Shown: positions 7,627-14,788, counted from the first letter of the stretch. The stretch: DNA of 19,910 bases from an uncultured Eubacteriales bacterium (GCA_900546485.1 URDK01000047.1:1-19910), one strand, 5' to 3'. A program made the numbers and translations. The notes: generated from the letters alone by a model not told the origin.

Positions 7627-8154
7627 TTGGAGGCAAAGCGTAAGGCGGGCTTCGGCGCGTGGTTCGCGACCTTCATACTGTGCTATTTCTTCTGGATACT
7701 TCTGACGGGCTCGTTTGCCTGGCAGGAGCTTGTAGTAGGCGCGGTGGTGTCGGCGGGCGTGGCGCTCTTTTCGGCGCGCTGGTTTGTGCATGAGGAACCG
7801 GGCCGGTTCTTCGGCAAGCGGCTCTTTATCCTGATATGGTACTGCGTGGGCGTGTTCCCCTGGGAGCTCATCAAGGCCAACTGGGACATGGCGAAGCGCG
7901 CGCTCTCGCCGAAGCTTAAAATAAATCCCGGCATCGTCCGCGTGCCCGTGGACGTGCCGACGGAGTACGGCAAGACCATGCTCGCAAACTCCATAACCCT
8001 CACCCCCGGCACCATCACCATGGACATAGACGAGCGCGGCGGTCAGACCTGGTACTACATCCACTGGATAGACGTGGTCGAGACCGAGCGCACGGCGGCG
8101 GGCGAGATAATCAAGGGACGCATGGAAAAATGGGTAAGGAGGATCTGGCAATGA
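7627..8154 (+). CDS. mbhA: Na+/H+ antiporter subunit E family protein (MrpE/MbhA-like)
   Basis: This 175-residue protein belongs to the MrpE family and opens the Mrp-like membrane block. It has two adjacent hydrophobic segments at about residues 12-50, containing FILCYFFWILLTGSF, and a third around residue 75. A cytoplasmic C-terminal domain follows, with the family segments LANSITLTPGTITMDI and WYYIHWIDV. In MBH and Mrp complexes this small subunit packs with MrpF and MrpG at the ion-translocating end of the membrane arm. It starts with TTG behind a strong GAGGAGGTG site, and its stop overlaps the next start as ATGA. Confidence 0.9.
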   Translation: MEAKRKAGFGAWFATFILCYFFWILLTGSFAWQELVVGAVVSAGVALFSARWFVHEEPGRFFGKRLFILIWYCVGVFPWELIKANWDMAKRALSPKLKINPGIVRVPVDVPTEYGKTMLANSITLTPGTITMDIDERGGQTWYYIHWIDVVETERTAAGEIIKGRMEKWVRRIWQ

Positions 8155-8405
8155 TCGAGCTCATATACTTTGCCATCTTCTACATACTGTGCTGCTTCAT
8201 CGTCATATGGCGGCTCATCAAGGGCCCCACGGCTCCCGACAGGGCGGTGGCGGGCGACTGCGTGGACGTACTGACCGACATGGCCCTGGTGCTCGTGGCC
8301 ATGTACTCCGGCCGAGGCATCTACCTCGACATAGCCATCGTGACGGCGATACTGGGCTTTTTGAGCCAGGTGCTCATCGGCAAGTATCTGGAGGGCACGC
8401 TATGA
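8151..8405 (+). CDS. mbhB: Na+/H+ antiporter subunit F family protein (MrpF/MbhB-like)
   Basis: A small membrane protein of 84 residues with three predicted helices, matching MrpF. The family pattern IKGPTAPDRAVAGDCVDVL lies in the loop between helices 1 and 2. An in-frame ATG at 8130 would add seven residues, but that stretch encodes the AAGGAGG ribosome binding site itself, so the ATG at 8151 is chosen; it overlaps the mbhA stop as ATGA. MrpF-type subunits form part of the ion path in Mrp-like membrane arms. Its stop overlaps the start of mbhC. Confidence 0.9.
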   Translation: MIELIYFAIFYILCCFIVIWRLIKGPTAPDRAVAGDCVDVLTDMALVLVAMYSGRGIYLDIAIVTAILGFLSQVLIGKYLEGTL

Positions 8406-8782
8406 ACATTGTGCTCAGAGTGATAATCGACATCTTCATCGTCGGCGGCTGCTTCTTCGCCTTCGCGGGCGCGGTGGGCATCGTGCGCATGCCGGACACC
8501 TTCTCGCGCATGCAGAGCTCGACGAACATCACCACGCTCGGCATACTGCTGACGCTCATAGGCGCGCTGCTGTACTTCATCTTCGTCATGCACAGCTGGG
8601 GCAGCGCGGCGAAGGTGGTCGTCATCGGCGTGCTGACGGTGCTGGCGAACCCCGTGGGCGGCCACGCCATAGCCCGCGCGGCGTACAGGATAGGCATAAG
8701 GCCGGAGCGGCCCCTCGCGGTCGACGACCTGGCCGACCCCGAGGCCTGCGCGGAGCCGGAAAAGGAGGCTGAGGAGGCATGA
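8402..8782 (+). CDS. mbhC: Na+/H+ antiporter subunit G family protein (MrpG/MbhC-like)
   Basis: A 126-residue membrane protein with three predicted helices and the MrpG hallmark GAVGIVRMPDTFSRMQSSTN near residues 20-45. The C-terminal tail after about residue 95 is polar and rich in Glu/Ala, probably cytoplasmic and without a known function. The start is fixed by an ATGA overlap with mbhB; an open frame extends upstream, but only as an out-of-frame reading of mbhB. It is expected to sit with MbhA and MbhB in the ion-translocating module. Confidence 0.9.
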   Translation: MNIVLRVIIDIFIVGGCFFAFAGAVGIVRMPDTFSRMQSSTNITTLGILLTLIGALLYFIFVMHSWGSAAKVVVIGVLTVLANPVGGHAIARAAYRIGIRPERPLAVDDLADPEACAEPEKEAEEA

Positions 8783-9039
8783 TAACGCCCGTATATGTCC
8801 TCAACACGCTCATAGTCCTCGGCATAGTCGTCAGCGCGGTGCTCACCGTGACGGCGAAGCGCACGCTCTCGAGCATCATCTGTCTCGCGGCCTGCGGCGC
8901 CTTCGTCTCGCTGGAGTTCATCATGCTCCAGGCGCCCGACGTCGCGATAGCCGAGGCGGCGGTCGGCGTCGTGCTCACGACCATCATCTTTGTCGTGGCG
9001 CTGCGCAAGACCGGCGGAAAGGGGGAGGATGAGAAATGA
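8779..9039 (+). CDS. mbhD: DUF4040 / MrpA C-terminal-like protein (MbhD-like)
   Basis: This 86-residue, three-helix protein carries the DUF4040 signature FIMLQAPDVAIAEAAVGV at about residues 47-64. That corresponds to a segment of the C-terminal half of MrpA and resembles NuoJ of complex I. In bacterial Mrp antiporters this region is fused to the large NuoL-like MrpA; here, as in archaeal MBH, it stands alone and no MrpA N-terminal domain is encoded. Starts and stops overlap the neighbours (ATGA at both ends). Confidence 0.9.
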   Translation: MITPVYVLNTLIVLGIVVSAVLTVTAKRTLSSIICLAACGAFVSLEFIMLQAPDVAIAEAAVGVVLTTIIFVVALRKTGGKGEDEK

Positions 9040-9392
9040 AAAAGCTCGTTCTGGCAGTCTCGCTCATCGTGATCCTCATCGCCGGCGTCATAGCCGTGTC
9101 GTATATGCACAGCGAGATACCCGTGACCTACGACGGCCGCGGCACAGACGTCTATGAGCTCCAGCAAAACCCCGAGAGCTACGACGTCTCCGAGCCCGAC
9201 GGCGCGGCGAGCATAATAGTCCAGGAGAACCTCGCCAAGACCCAGGCGGTCAACAACGTAACCGCCATAGTTTTCGACTTCCGCGGCTACGACACCCTGG
9301 GCGAGAGCTTCGTACTGCTCATCGCCATAACCGGCGCGACGGTCATACTCCGCCGTCAGCGCAAGAGATGGGAGGGCGGCGGCGATGAATAA
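9036..9392 (+). CDS. mbhE: Hydrogenase membrane subunit MbhE-like (MrpA C-terminal/MrpB-type segment)
   Basis: The 118-residue protein has an N-terminal helix (about residues 4-24), a polar extracytoplasmic-looking loop of roughly 60 residues, and a C-terminal helix (about 90-108). The strongly conserved stretch VNNVTAIVFDFRGYDTLGE (about 73-91) is the MbhE hallmark, also found at the C-terminus of MrpA. Basic residues RRQRKR after the last helix suggest that this end faces the cytoplasm. ATGA overlap with mbhD; its last 8 bp overlap mbhF. Confidence 0.85.
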   Translation: MKKLVLAVSLIVILIAGVIAVSYMHSEIPVTYDGRGTDVYELQQNPESYDVSEPDGAASIIVQENLAKTQAVNNVTAIVFDFRGYDTLGESFVLLIAITGATVILRRQRKRWEGGGDE

Positions 9393-9891
9393 GAAGTGGA
9401 AGCGCGACGACCTCATAGTCCGCTCCCTTGCGGACAGCTACCTGCCCATAGCCCTCGTGCTGGGCTTCTACGTCATCCTCCACGGCAACATCAGCCCCGG
9501 CGGCGGCTTCCAGGGCGGCGTTCTCGCCGCGAGCGGCGTGCTGCTGCTCTACCTCGGCTACGGCTTCAGGGGCATTGCCACCGCAATAAACATGGAGCGC
9601 ATGCACAAGCTCGAGGCCGTGGGCGCCATCGCCTACGTGCTCTTCGCCATGCTCGGCATCTTCGCGGGCTACAACTTCTGCCGCAACATCCTCTGGAACA
9701 GCGGCAGCATCGGCGACCTGTGGAGCTCCGGCACCATAGCGCTAATGAACTACGCCGTAGGCTTCAAGGTGCTCACGGGCGTGGGCTTCCTGCTGCTGCT
9801 CGTCATCTACCTGCTCGGCACGGACGAGAGCCACGAGCTCGACGGCACCATACCCACCACGGAGCACGAGGAAGGGGGGACGGGCAAATGA
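9385..9891 (+). CDS. mbhF: MnhB/MrpB-domain membrane protein (MbhF-like)
   Basis: A 168-residue protein with four predicted helices and the MrpB/MnhB core: an N-terminal helix containing PIALVLGFYVILHGN, then the glycine-rich NISPGGGFQGGVLAASG near residues 36-52. The family uses this segment at the boundary between the antiporter-like and complex I-like parts. The C-terminal tail is short, acidic and polar. It overlaps mbhE by 8 bp and mbhG by 4 bp. Confidence 0.92.
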   Translation: MNKKWKRDDLIVRSLADSYLPIALVLGFYVILHGNISPGGGFQGGVLAASGVLLLYLGYGFRGIATAINMERMHKLEAVGAIAYVLFAMLGIFAGYNFCRNILWNSGSIGDLWSSGTIALMNYAVGFKVLTGVGFLLLLVIYLLGTDESHELDGTIPTTEHEEGGTGK

Positions 9892-10238
9892 TGCTGGCAA
9901 ACTACATCGGAGCTGTGGCCCTCGTGGTCATCGGCTTCTACGCCATGGTCATGAAGCACGACATCATCAAGATAGTCGTCGGCATGGGCCTTGTGGACTA
10001 CGGCCTGAACCTCATGATAGTCTCCATCGGCTTCAACGAGGGCGGCACCGCGCCCATCTACACCTTCGGCGAGCTCAAAAGCGGCATGTACTTCGTCGAC
10101 CCCATCCCCCAGGCCCTGACGCTGACGAGCATAGTCATAGGCGCCTGCGTCACGGCCATGGCCCTCGCGCTCTGCGTGCGCATCTACAAGGAATACGGCA
10201 CGCTGGACGCGCGTGAGATAAGGAGGCTGCACGGATGA
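9888..10238 (+). CDS. mbhG: Na+/H+ antiporter subunit C family protein (MrpC/NuoK-like, MbhG)
   Basis: A 116-residue, three-helix protein of the MrpC/NuoK family. The conserved DIIKIVVGMGLVDYGLNLMI segment (first 19 residues given in pattern form: helix 2 with Gly-Met-Gly and Asn) and the DPIPQALTLTSIVIGACVTA segment at about 76-95 are typical. NuoK-type subunits provide charged residues in the membrane ion path of complex I relatives. Two adjacent ATGs (9888 and 9891) are possible; the first overlaps the mbhF stop. It overlaps mbhH by 4 bp. Confidence 0.92.
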   Translation: MMLANYIGAVALVVIGFYAMVMKHDIIKIVVGMGLVDYGLNLMIVSIGFNEGGTAPIYTFGELKSGMYFVDPIPQALTLTSIVIGACVTAMALALCVRIYKEYGTLDAREIRRLHG

Positions 10239-12151
10239 CATACGACGTCTATATGCACTTCCCCGTGCTGGCCATAATGACGCTCTTCGTCGGCGCCTTC
10301 CTCGTGACCCTCGCGGGCAAGCGGGAAAAGCTCCGCAACGTCATCGCGGGCGCGGCCGTGCTCATCGCCCTGGTGCTGCTGGCTCTGCTCATAAAGCCCG
10401 TCATGGTCGACGGCGAGATAATCGTCTACTGGATGGGCAACTGGGAGCCGGTAAACGGCTACGCCATCGGCATTGCCATAGAGGTCGACGCGCTGAGCCT
10501 GTTCTTCGGCCTGCTCGTCGCCATCGCCGTGGCCTGCTCCTGCTTCTACTCGTACAGGTACATGAAGCAGGACGACGCGCGCGGGGGCTACTTCACGCTC
10601 TACCTCATGCTCGCGGGCGGCGTCATGGGCATCGTCCTCTCGGGCGACCTCTTCAACATCTACGTCATGCTCGAGGTCATGACCTTCGCCGCCGTGGGCC
10701 TCACTGCCTTCCGCAGCTGGAACCCCAACGCGCGCGAGGCGGCCTTCAAGTACCTCGTCGTCGGCTCCATCGGCTCCACCTGCGTGCTGCTCGGCACCGC
10801 GCTGGTGTACGCCCAGTGCCACACGCTGAACCTCGCGCAGATCTCGGCGCTGCTGCCGGGGCGCATGAACCCGACGATGATCCTCGCCTTTGCGCTGCTC
10901 TTCACCGGCTTCGGCTGCAAGAGCTTCATGTTCCCCTTCCACCCGATAGCCGCGGACGCCCACGGCGCGGCTCCGAGCTCGGTCTCCGTGCTGATCTCCG
11001 GCGTGTTCACCAAGACCGGCGTGTACGGCATCATCAGGGTGAGCTACTTCCTGTTCCGCAGCATGGGGCTTACGTCGATGCAGACCGGCCTCGTGTTCAT
11101 CGGCTGCCTGTCGATGTTCGTGTGCGTGACGATGGCGCTCAACCAGCACGACTTCAAGCGCCTGCTGGCCTTCCACAGCATCTCGCAGATAGGCTACATC
11201 CTCACGAGCCTCGGTTTGTGCACCGCGCTCGGCATCGCGGGCGGCCTCTACCACGCCATAAACCACACGCTCTTCAAGGGTCTCCTGTTCCTCACCGCCG
11301 GCGCCGTGCTCTACGCGACCGGCACCACCTACCTCGAGAAGCTCGGCGGCCTCGCGCGGAAGATGCCCCAAACCACGGCGCTCTTCCTCATCGGCGCGTT
11401 CTCGATAAGCGGCATACCGCCCTTCAACGGCTTCTACTCGAAGTGGATGATCTACCAGGCTACCTTCGAGAAGGCGGCGGATACGGGCAGCATAGGCTAC
11501 GCCCTGGTCACCGTTGTCTGCGTAGTGACCAGCGTGCTGACGCTCGCGTCCTTCATCAAGGTCGGCCAGTCCGTGTTCTTCGGCCAGCTCCCGCTGGAGC
11601 TTGAGAACGTGAAGGAGACGCCGCTCTCGATGCGCATACCCATGTGGATAATGGCCGCGCTCTGCGTGTTCACGGGCGTCGCGCCGAATCTGATGATAAA
11701 GTACATCATCGGCCCCGCCACTGCCGCCGTCATTAACTTCCCCGGCTACATAGACGCCGCCATGGGCGAGGGCTACGCCGCCGCCAACATCACGGACACC
11801 GCCTATCTGGCGGAACCTCAGCTCATCTCCATCGGCGCGTGGAACCCGGTGAACTGGCTCATCCTCTTCGTCGTGGTGCTGGCCGCCGTGTTCCTTGTCA
11901 CCGTCATCTTCAAGGGCGGCCGCGGCCAGGTGAGCTGCGAGGCGGACAGCAAGCACGCCGTGTTCTTCGGCGGCGAGCGGGCTGAGTACTCCCATGTCGC
12001 GGGCGGCGACCTCTTCTGGGGATTCAAGCACAACCTGCGCGGCTACCTCGGCTTCATGTCCAGGGCGCACAGCGGCGTCACGAACGACTACGTCCTCTGG
12101 GGCGTAACGGCGCTCGCGGTGATCATCCTGTACTGCTTCGCATTCATGTAA
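10235..12151 (+). CDS. mbhH: Antiporter-like proton/sodium translocating subunit (MrpD/NuoN-like, MbhH) with a long C-terminal extension
   Basis: This is the main ion-translocating subunit of the membrane arm, with about 14 helices in the core. Key charged residues of the family are present: Glu147 in YVMLEVMTF, Lys229 in GFGCKSFMFPFH, Lys260 in FTKTGVYG, Lys348 in INHTLFKGLL and Lys403 in GFYSKWM. MrpD-type proteins are usually about 490-510 residues; this one has 638. The surplus from about residue 530 holds a helix (541-559), a soluble stretch, a likely amphipathic helix (about 592-612) and a final helix (about 620-637). That layout recalls the C-terminus of NuoL or a separate MbhI, which is otherwise missing from the operon. 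It overlaps mbhG by 4 bp and is followed by 15 bp with an AAGGGGGTGG site. Confidence 0.93.
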   Translation: MTYDVYMHFPVLAIMTLFVGAFLVTLAGKREKLRNVIAGAAVLIALVLLALLIKPVMVDGEIIVYWMGNWEPVNGYAIGIAIEVDALSLFFGLLVAIAVACSCFYSYRYMKQDDARGGYFTLYLMLAGGVMGIVLSGDLFNIYVMLEVMTFAAVGLTAFRSWNPNAREAAFKYLVVGSIGSTCVLLGTALVYAQCHTLNLAQISALLPGRMNPTMILAFALLFTGFGCKSFMFPFHPIAADAHGAAPSSVSVLISGVFTKTGVYGIIRVSYFLFRSMGLTSMQTGLVFIGCLSMFVCVTMALNQHDFKRLLAFHSISQIGYILTSLGLCTALGIAGGLYHAINHTLFKGLLFLTAGAVLYATGTTYLEKLGGLARKMPQTTALFLIGAFSISGIPPFNGFYSKWMIYQATFEKAADTGSIGYALVTVVCVVTSVLTLASFIKVGQSVFFGQLPLELENVKETPLSMRIPMWIMAALCVFTGVAPNLMIKYIIGPATAAVINFPGYIDAAMGEGYAAANITDTAYLAEPQLISIGAWNPVNWLILFVVVLAAVFLVTVIFKGGRGQVSCEADSKHAVFFGGERAEYSHVAGGDLFWGFKHNLRGYLGFMSRAHSGVTNDYVLWGVTALAVIILYCFAFM

Positions 12152-12166
12152 GGGGGTGGACGAGAG

Positions 12167-13114
12167 ATGGAAATACTGATAAAAGCTGTCTATATCCTCA
12201 TTTTCCCCGGACTGCTGTTCGCCTCCGTGTTCGGCCTCTGGCTGGCGGGCGTGGACAGGAAGCTCCTCGCCCGGATGCAGAAGCGCGTCGGCCCGCCCAT
12301 TTTGCAGCCCACCTATGACTTCTTCAAGCTGCTGGGCAAGGAGACCATCGTACCGGCGAACGCGGCGAGGCGCACCTTCCTCGCGGCCCCGTACGTCGGC
12401 CTCGTGAGCCTCGTCGTGACGGCGCTCTTCATCCCGCTCGGCGGCCTGCAGGCCTTCGGCGGCGTGGCGGACACGGTGGTCATACTCTACCTCCTCGCCA
12501 TACCCTCGCTCGCCATCATCCTCGGCGGCGCGGCCTCCGGCTCGCCCTTCGCGGGAGTCGGCGTCTCGCGCTCCATGGTCGCGATAATGAGCTATGAGCT
12601 GCCGCTCATACTCGTGCTGCTGGCCGTGGGCCGCGCGGCGGGCTACGGCTACGTCACCTTCTCCATGGAGCAGATAAGCCTCATCCAGCAGCTCACCGGG
12701 CCCTTCATCCTCGACTGGCGGCTCATCCCGGCGGCTGCGGCGATGCTGCTCATCATCCCCTGCGAGGTCGGGGCCCACCCCTTCGACGTGGGCGAGGCCG
12801 AGACCGAGATCTGCGAGGGCCCGCTGGTCGAGTACAGCGGCGCGCCGCTCGCGGTGTTCAAGCTCTCCCACTGCATCAAGATGTTCATCATGACGGCGCT
12901 TTTCACCGCGCTCTTCCTCGGCGGCGTGACCACGGGGATGCTCTGGCTCGACGTCATCATCGCGCTGGTGTTCTGCACGGTGGTCACCGTCGTTAGCATG
13001 ACGCTTACCCACGCCGTCATGGCCCGCTTCCGCGTGGAGCAGCTCTTCAAGTTCTTTTGGACGGTGGTCAGCGGCCTCGCGCTCGTGAGCCTCATCCTCG
13101 TGTGGTTTGTGTAA
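12167..13114 (+). CDS. mbhM: Complex I subunit 1 / NuoH-like membrane anchor (MbhM-like)
   Basis: A 315-residue protein with about eight helices, the length of NuoH. It links the hydrogenase module to the membrane arm and in complex I relatives forms part of the ion-coupling path. Family signatures are clear: RVGPPILQPTYDFFKLLGKE in the first cytoplasmic loop (about 40-59) and the acidic loop EVGAHPFDVGEAETEICEG (about 205-223), which continues into PLVEYSGAPLAVFKL. In most group 4 operons it lies after the large subunit, but here it comes after the Mrp-like block. A 12-bp gap holding an AAGGAGG site separates it from mbhJ. Confidence 0.95.
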   Translation: MEILIKAVYILIFPGLLFASVFGLWLAGVDRKLLARMQKRVGPPILQPTYDFFKLLGKETIVPANAARRTFLAAPYVGLVSLVVTALFIPLGGLQAFGGVADTVVILYLLAIPSLAIILGGAASGSPFAGVGVSRSMVAIMSYELPLILVLLAVGRAAGYGYVTFSMEQISLIQQLTGPFILDWRLIPAAAAMLLIIPCEVGAHPFDVGEAETEICEGPLVEYSGAPLAVFKLSHCIKMFIMTALFTALFLGGVTTGMLWLDVIIALVFCTVVTVVSMTLTHAVMARFRVEQLFKFFWTVVSGLALVSLILVWFV

Positions 13115-13126
13115 GGAGGCGGAAGG

Positions 13127-13570
13127 ATGTTCAAGAAACTCATAGACAATTCCGCGGCCAAATCCCCCTGGCTGTTCCACATCAACGCGGGCAGCTGCAA
13201 CGGCTGCGACATAGAGCTCGTGGCGGTGCTGACCCCGAGGTACGACGCCGAGCGTCTGGGCTTTAAGCTGGCGGGCACGCCGAGGCACGCGGACATAGTC
13301 GTCGTGTCCGGCCCCGTCACCGCCCAGTCCAAGGACCGCGTGCTGCGCACGATAGAGCAGGTCCCGGACCCGAAGGTCATCGTGACCCTGGGCAGCTGTC
13401 CGCGCTCCTGCAACGTGTTCAAGGGCAGCTATTCGGTCGTGGGCCCGCTGGATAAGTACGTGGACATCGACGTGTCCATCGCGGGTTGCGCCCCAAAGCC
13501 GGAGGCGATAATCGACGGCCTGGCGCTGGCGACGCAGATACTCAAGGAGAAAAGGGGGGCCAAGGAATGA
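13127..13570 (+). CDS. mbhJ: Group 4 [NiFe] hydrogenase small subunit (NuoB-like, MbhJ)
   Basis: The small subunit passes electrons to the NiFe site through one proximal [4Fe-4S] cluster. The 147 residues carry the NuoB-like pattern: SCNGCDIEL (Cys24, Cys27), TLGSCPRSCNVF (Cys91, Cys95) and AGCAPKPEA (Cys121). Four cysteines are needed, and five candidates exist. Family members usually have a glycine pair where SCN occurs here, so Cys95 is an extra cysteine near the cluster. Short, with no twin-arginine signal, as expected for a cytoplasm-facing group 4 enzyme. It is separated from mbhL by 11 genes, although the two proteins must pair. Its stop overlaps the mbhN start as ATGA. Confidence 0.95.
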   Translation: MFKKLIDNSAAKSPWLFHINAGSCNGCDIELVAVLTPRYDAERLGFKLAGTPRHADIVVVSGPVTAQSKDRVLRTIEQVPDPKVIVTLGSCPRSCNVFKGSYSVVGPLDKYVDIDVSIAGCAPKPEAIIDGLALATQILKEKRGAKE

Positions 13571-14178
13571 TACCCTTTCTGAAGGAGGCCGTGAGCGGCC
13601 TGTTCTCCAAGCCCAGCACCGAGGGCTACCCCTTCACGCCGAAGGAGGCGCCCGAGGGCTACCGCGGCCGCATCGTGTTCCACGCGGACAGGTGCATCGG
13701 CTGCGGCATGTGTGAGCGCGTCTGCGCGGGCGGGGCGATCTCCACGAGCTCGGTCGAGACGGAGGAGGGGACGCTGGTTACGCGGAAGTTCTTCCTCGGC
13801 TCCTGCACCTTCTGCAACACCTGCGCGGACTTCTGCGTGAAGAAGGCCATAGAGCTGACGCAGGACTATCACATGGTCGCGCGCTGCGAGGACGACCTGG
13901 TCGTGACCGGCACGTATCTGAAGAAGAAGCCGGTGAAGAAGGAGCCTCCCGCGGCCTGCGGCGAGGAGCCCGCGGCGGAGGGCCCGAAGCCCCGCGACGA
14001 CGGCAAGCCGGTGAACGACCCGGCGAAGTGCGTGTACTGCACGCTCTGCGCCAAAAAGTGCCCCGCCGAGGCCCTGACCGTGGACCGTGCCGCCAAGACC
14101 TGGACTCTGGACGAGGACAAATGCATTGCCTGCGGCACCTGCCGCGACGTCTGCCCCAAGAAGTGCATTGTTATGTAA
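13567..14178 (+). CDS. mbhN: Ferredoxin-like electron-input subunit with four predicted [4Fe-4S] sites (NuoI-like, MbhN)
   Basis: The expected docking partner for reduced ferredoxin, wiring electrons to MbhJ. The 203 residues contain four CxxCxxCxxxC motifs: Cys43/46/49/53, Cys80/83/86/90, Cys155/158/161/165 and Cys186/189/192/196. NuoI- and MbhN-type proteins normally have two and are shorter. The first pair has the MbhN layout, with spacing of about 27 residues. A Lys/Pro/Glu-rich linker (about 118-150) joins it to a second, bacterial 2[4Fe-4S] ferredoxin-like pair ending in CPKKCIVM. The start overlaps the mbhJ stop as ATGA; the longer open frame upstream runs through mbhJ and is unlike the family. 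Last gene of the operon, 22 bp before a strong terminator. Confidence 0.93.
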   Translation: MIPFLKEAVSGLFSKPSTEGYPFTPKEAPEGYRGRIVFHADRCIGCGMCERVCAGGAISTSSVETEEGTLVTRKFFLGSCTFCNTCADFCVKKAIELTQDYHMVARCEDDLVVTGTYLKKKPVKKEPPAACGEEPAAEGPKPRDDGKPVNDPAKCVYCTLCAKKCPAEALTVDRAAKTWTLDEDKCIACGTCRDVCPKKCIVM

Positions 14179-14200
14179 ACTAAACAAGCAAAGTATAGTC

Positions 14201-14238
14201 AAAGAGGGAACCCCGCCTGGGGTTCCCTCTTTTTCTTT
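14201..14238 (+). terminator. Strong intrinsic terminator of the hyp-mbh operon
   Basis: A perfect 14-bp stem (14201-14214 with 14219-14232) closes on a four-base loop GCCT. The right arm runs into a T-rich tract (TTTTTCTTT) that starts inside the stem. It lies 22 bp after the mbhN stop. Confidence 0.93.
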
Positions 14239-14711
14239 ACGTTTGTACGTGTGCGCCTCTACGTATGGGCAGTAGCGTAAGGCCCTGCTGCGAGACACCC
14301 CATTTCTTTTGCCCTTGCCAAAAGAAACGGGGTTAGCCCCAAAGAAAAGCGGCCTTTGGTGCGTATCTTTTTGATAGCGGGCCGCACGTTATGTTGTACT
14401 TGTCGTGAACAGTTGCCCTGCCCGTCAGGATGGCACGTCCGCCCCCGGCGGAGACTACCAGGTGCGTCGACTGCCAGATTACCGACCACCTCACCTTCGC
14501 CGGGGGCGAACGGTGCATTTCGGTTTGCGCTGACCACGGGTAGACACTGCCAGCGCCGCGTGCGGCCCGCTATCAAAAAGACTTAGGGCAAGCGCTTTTC
14601 TTTGACGGCTCGACACCGTTTCTTTTGGCAAGACAAAAGAAATGGGGTCGAAGGGCAGTAGGGCGTAACGTTCAGCGACCAACGTAACAGCGCACACGTA
14701 GAAACGTAAAG
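14235..14711. repeat. Long imperfect palindrome with nested hairpins (MITE-like, non-coding)
   Basis: The stretch folds back on itself around a centre near 14473. Matched pieces include 14235-14256 with 14690-14711 (21 of 22 bases), 14297-14311 with 14634-14648 (15 of 15) and 14367-14387 with 14560-14580 (21 of 21), all symmetric to within one or two bases. Similarity between the arms continues towards the centre with more mismatches. Each arm also contains its own hairpin, TTTCTTTTG / CAAAAGAAA, at 14303-14327 and 14619-14642. No credible gene is present: the short open frames change strand and frame across the symmetry. It begins directly at the operon terminator and ends about 50 bp before the next promoter. 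A miniature inverted-repeat element is the leading idea; no target-site duplication could be assigned. Confidence 0.8.
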
Positions 14712-14759
14712 ACGGGCGGAACTTTCGATCGCCCGGTGGGCGGCAAAATCTTACTTCTA

Positions 14760-14788
14760 TTGACACGCGGCGCGGCAAATGCTAAATT
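14760..14788 (+). promoter_or_regulatory. Predicted promoter of the DUF4190-like gene
   Basis: TTGACA (14760-14765), a 17-bp spacer and TAAATT (14783-14788). The start of transcription would be near 14795, just ahead of the AAAGGAGGTG ribosome binding site, leaving a very short leader. Confidence 0.55.

Noticed and set aside
7627..12151. A stand-alone Mrp Na+/H+ antiporter operon
   Set aside because: There is no full-length MrpA with its NuoL-like N-terminal part; only the DUF4040 and MbhE pieces exist, as in hydrogenase-linked Mrp modules.
10184..13288. A 1034-codon open frame on the minus strand under mbhH and mbhM
   Set aside because: It is antisense to two clear membrane protein genes, rich in His/Arg/Glu/Ala as expected from a complement of high-GC coding sequence, and matches no family.
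5782..14178. Respiratory complex I (nuo) operon
   Set aside because: NuoB, C, D, H, I and N-like proteins occur, but the NuoD-like subunit keeps all four NiFe cysteines, no NuoE/F/G is present, MrpE/F/G subunits are attached, and hyp maturation genes accompany it.
14303..14327. A terminator at TTTCTTTTG / CAAAAGAAA
   Set aside because: The stem is AT-rich and lacks a T-tract; it is better explained as a nested hairpin of the larger palindrome.
14259..14586. Short open frames on both strands inside the 14235-14711 palindrome
   Set aside because: They mirror each other through the inverted repeat, have no ribosome binding sites worth noting and resemble no protein family.
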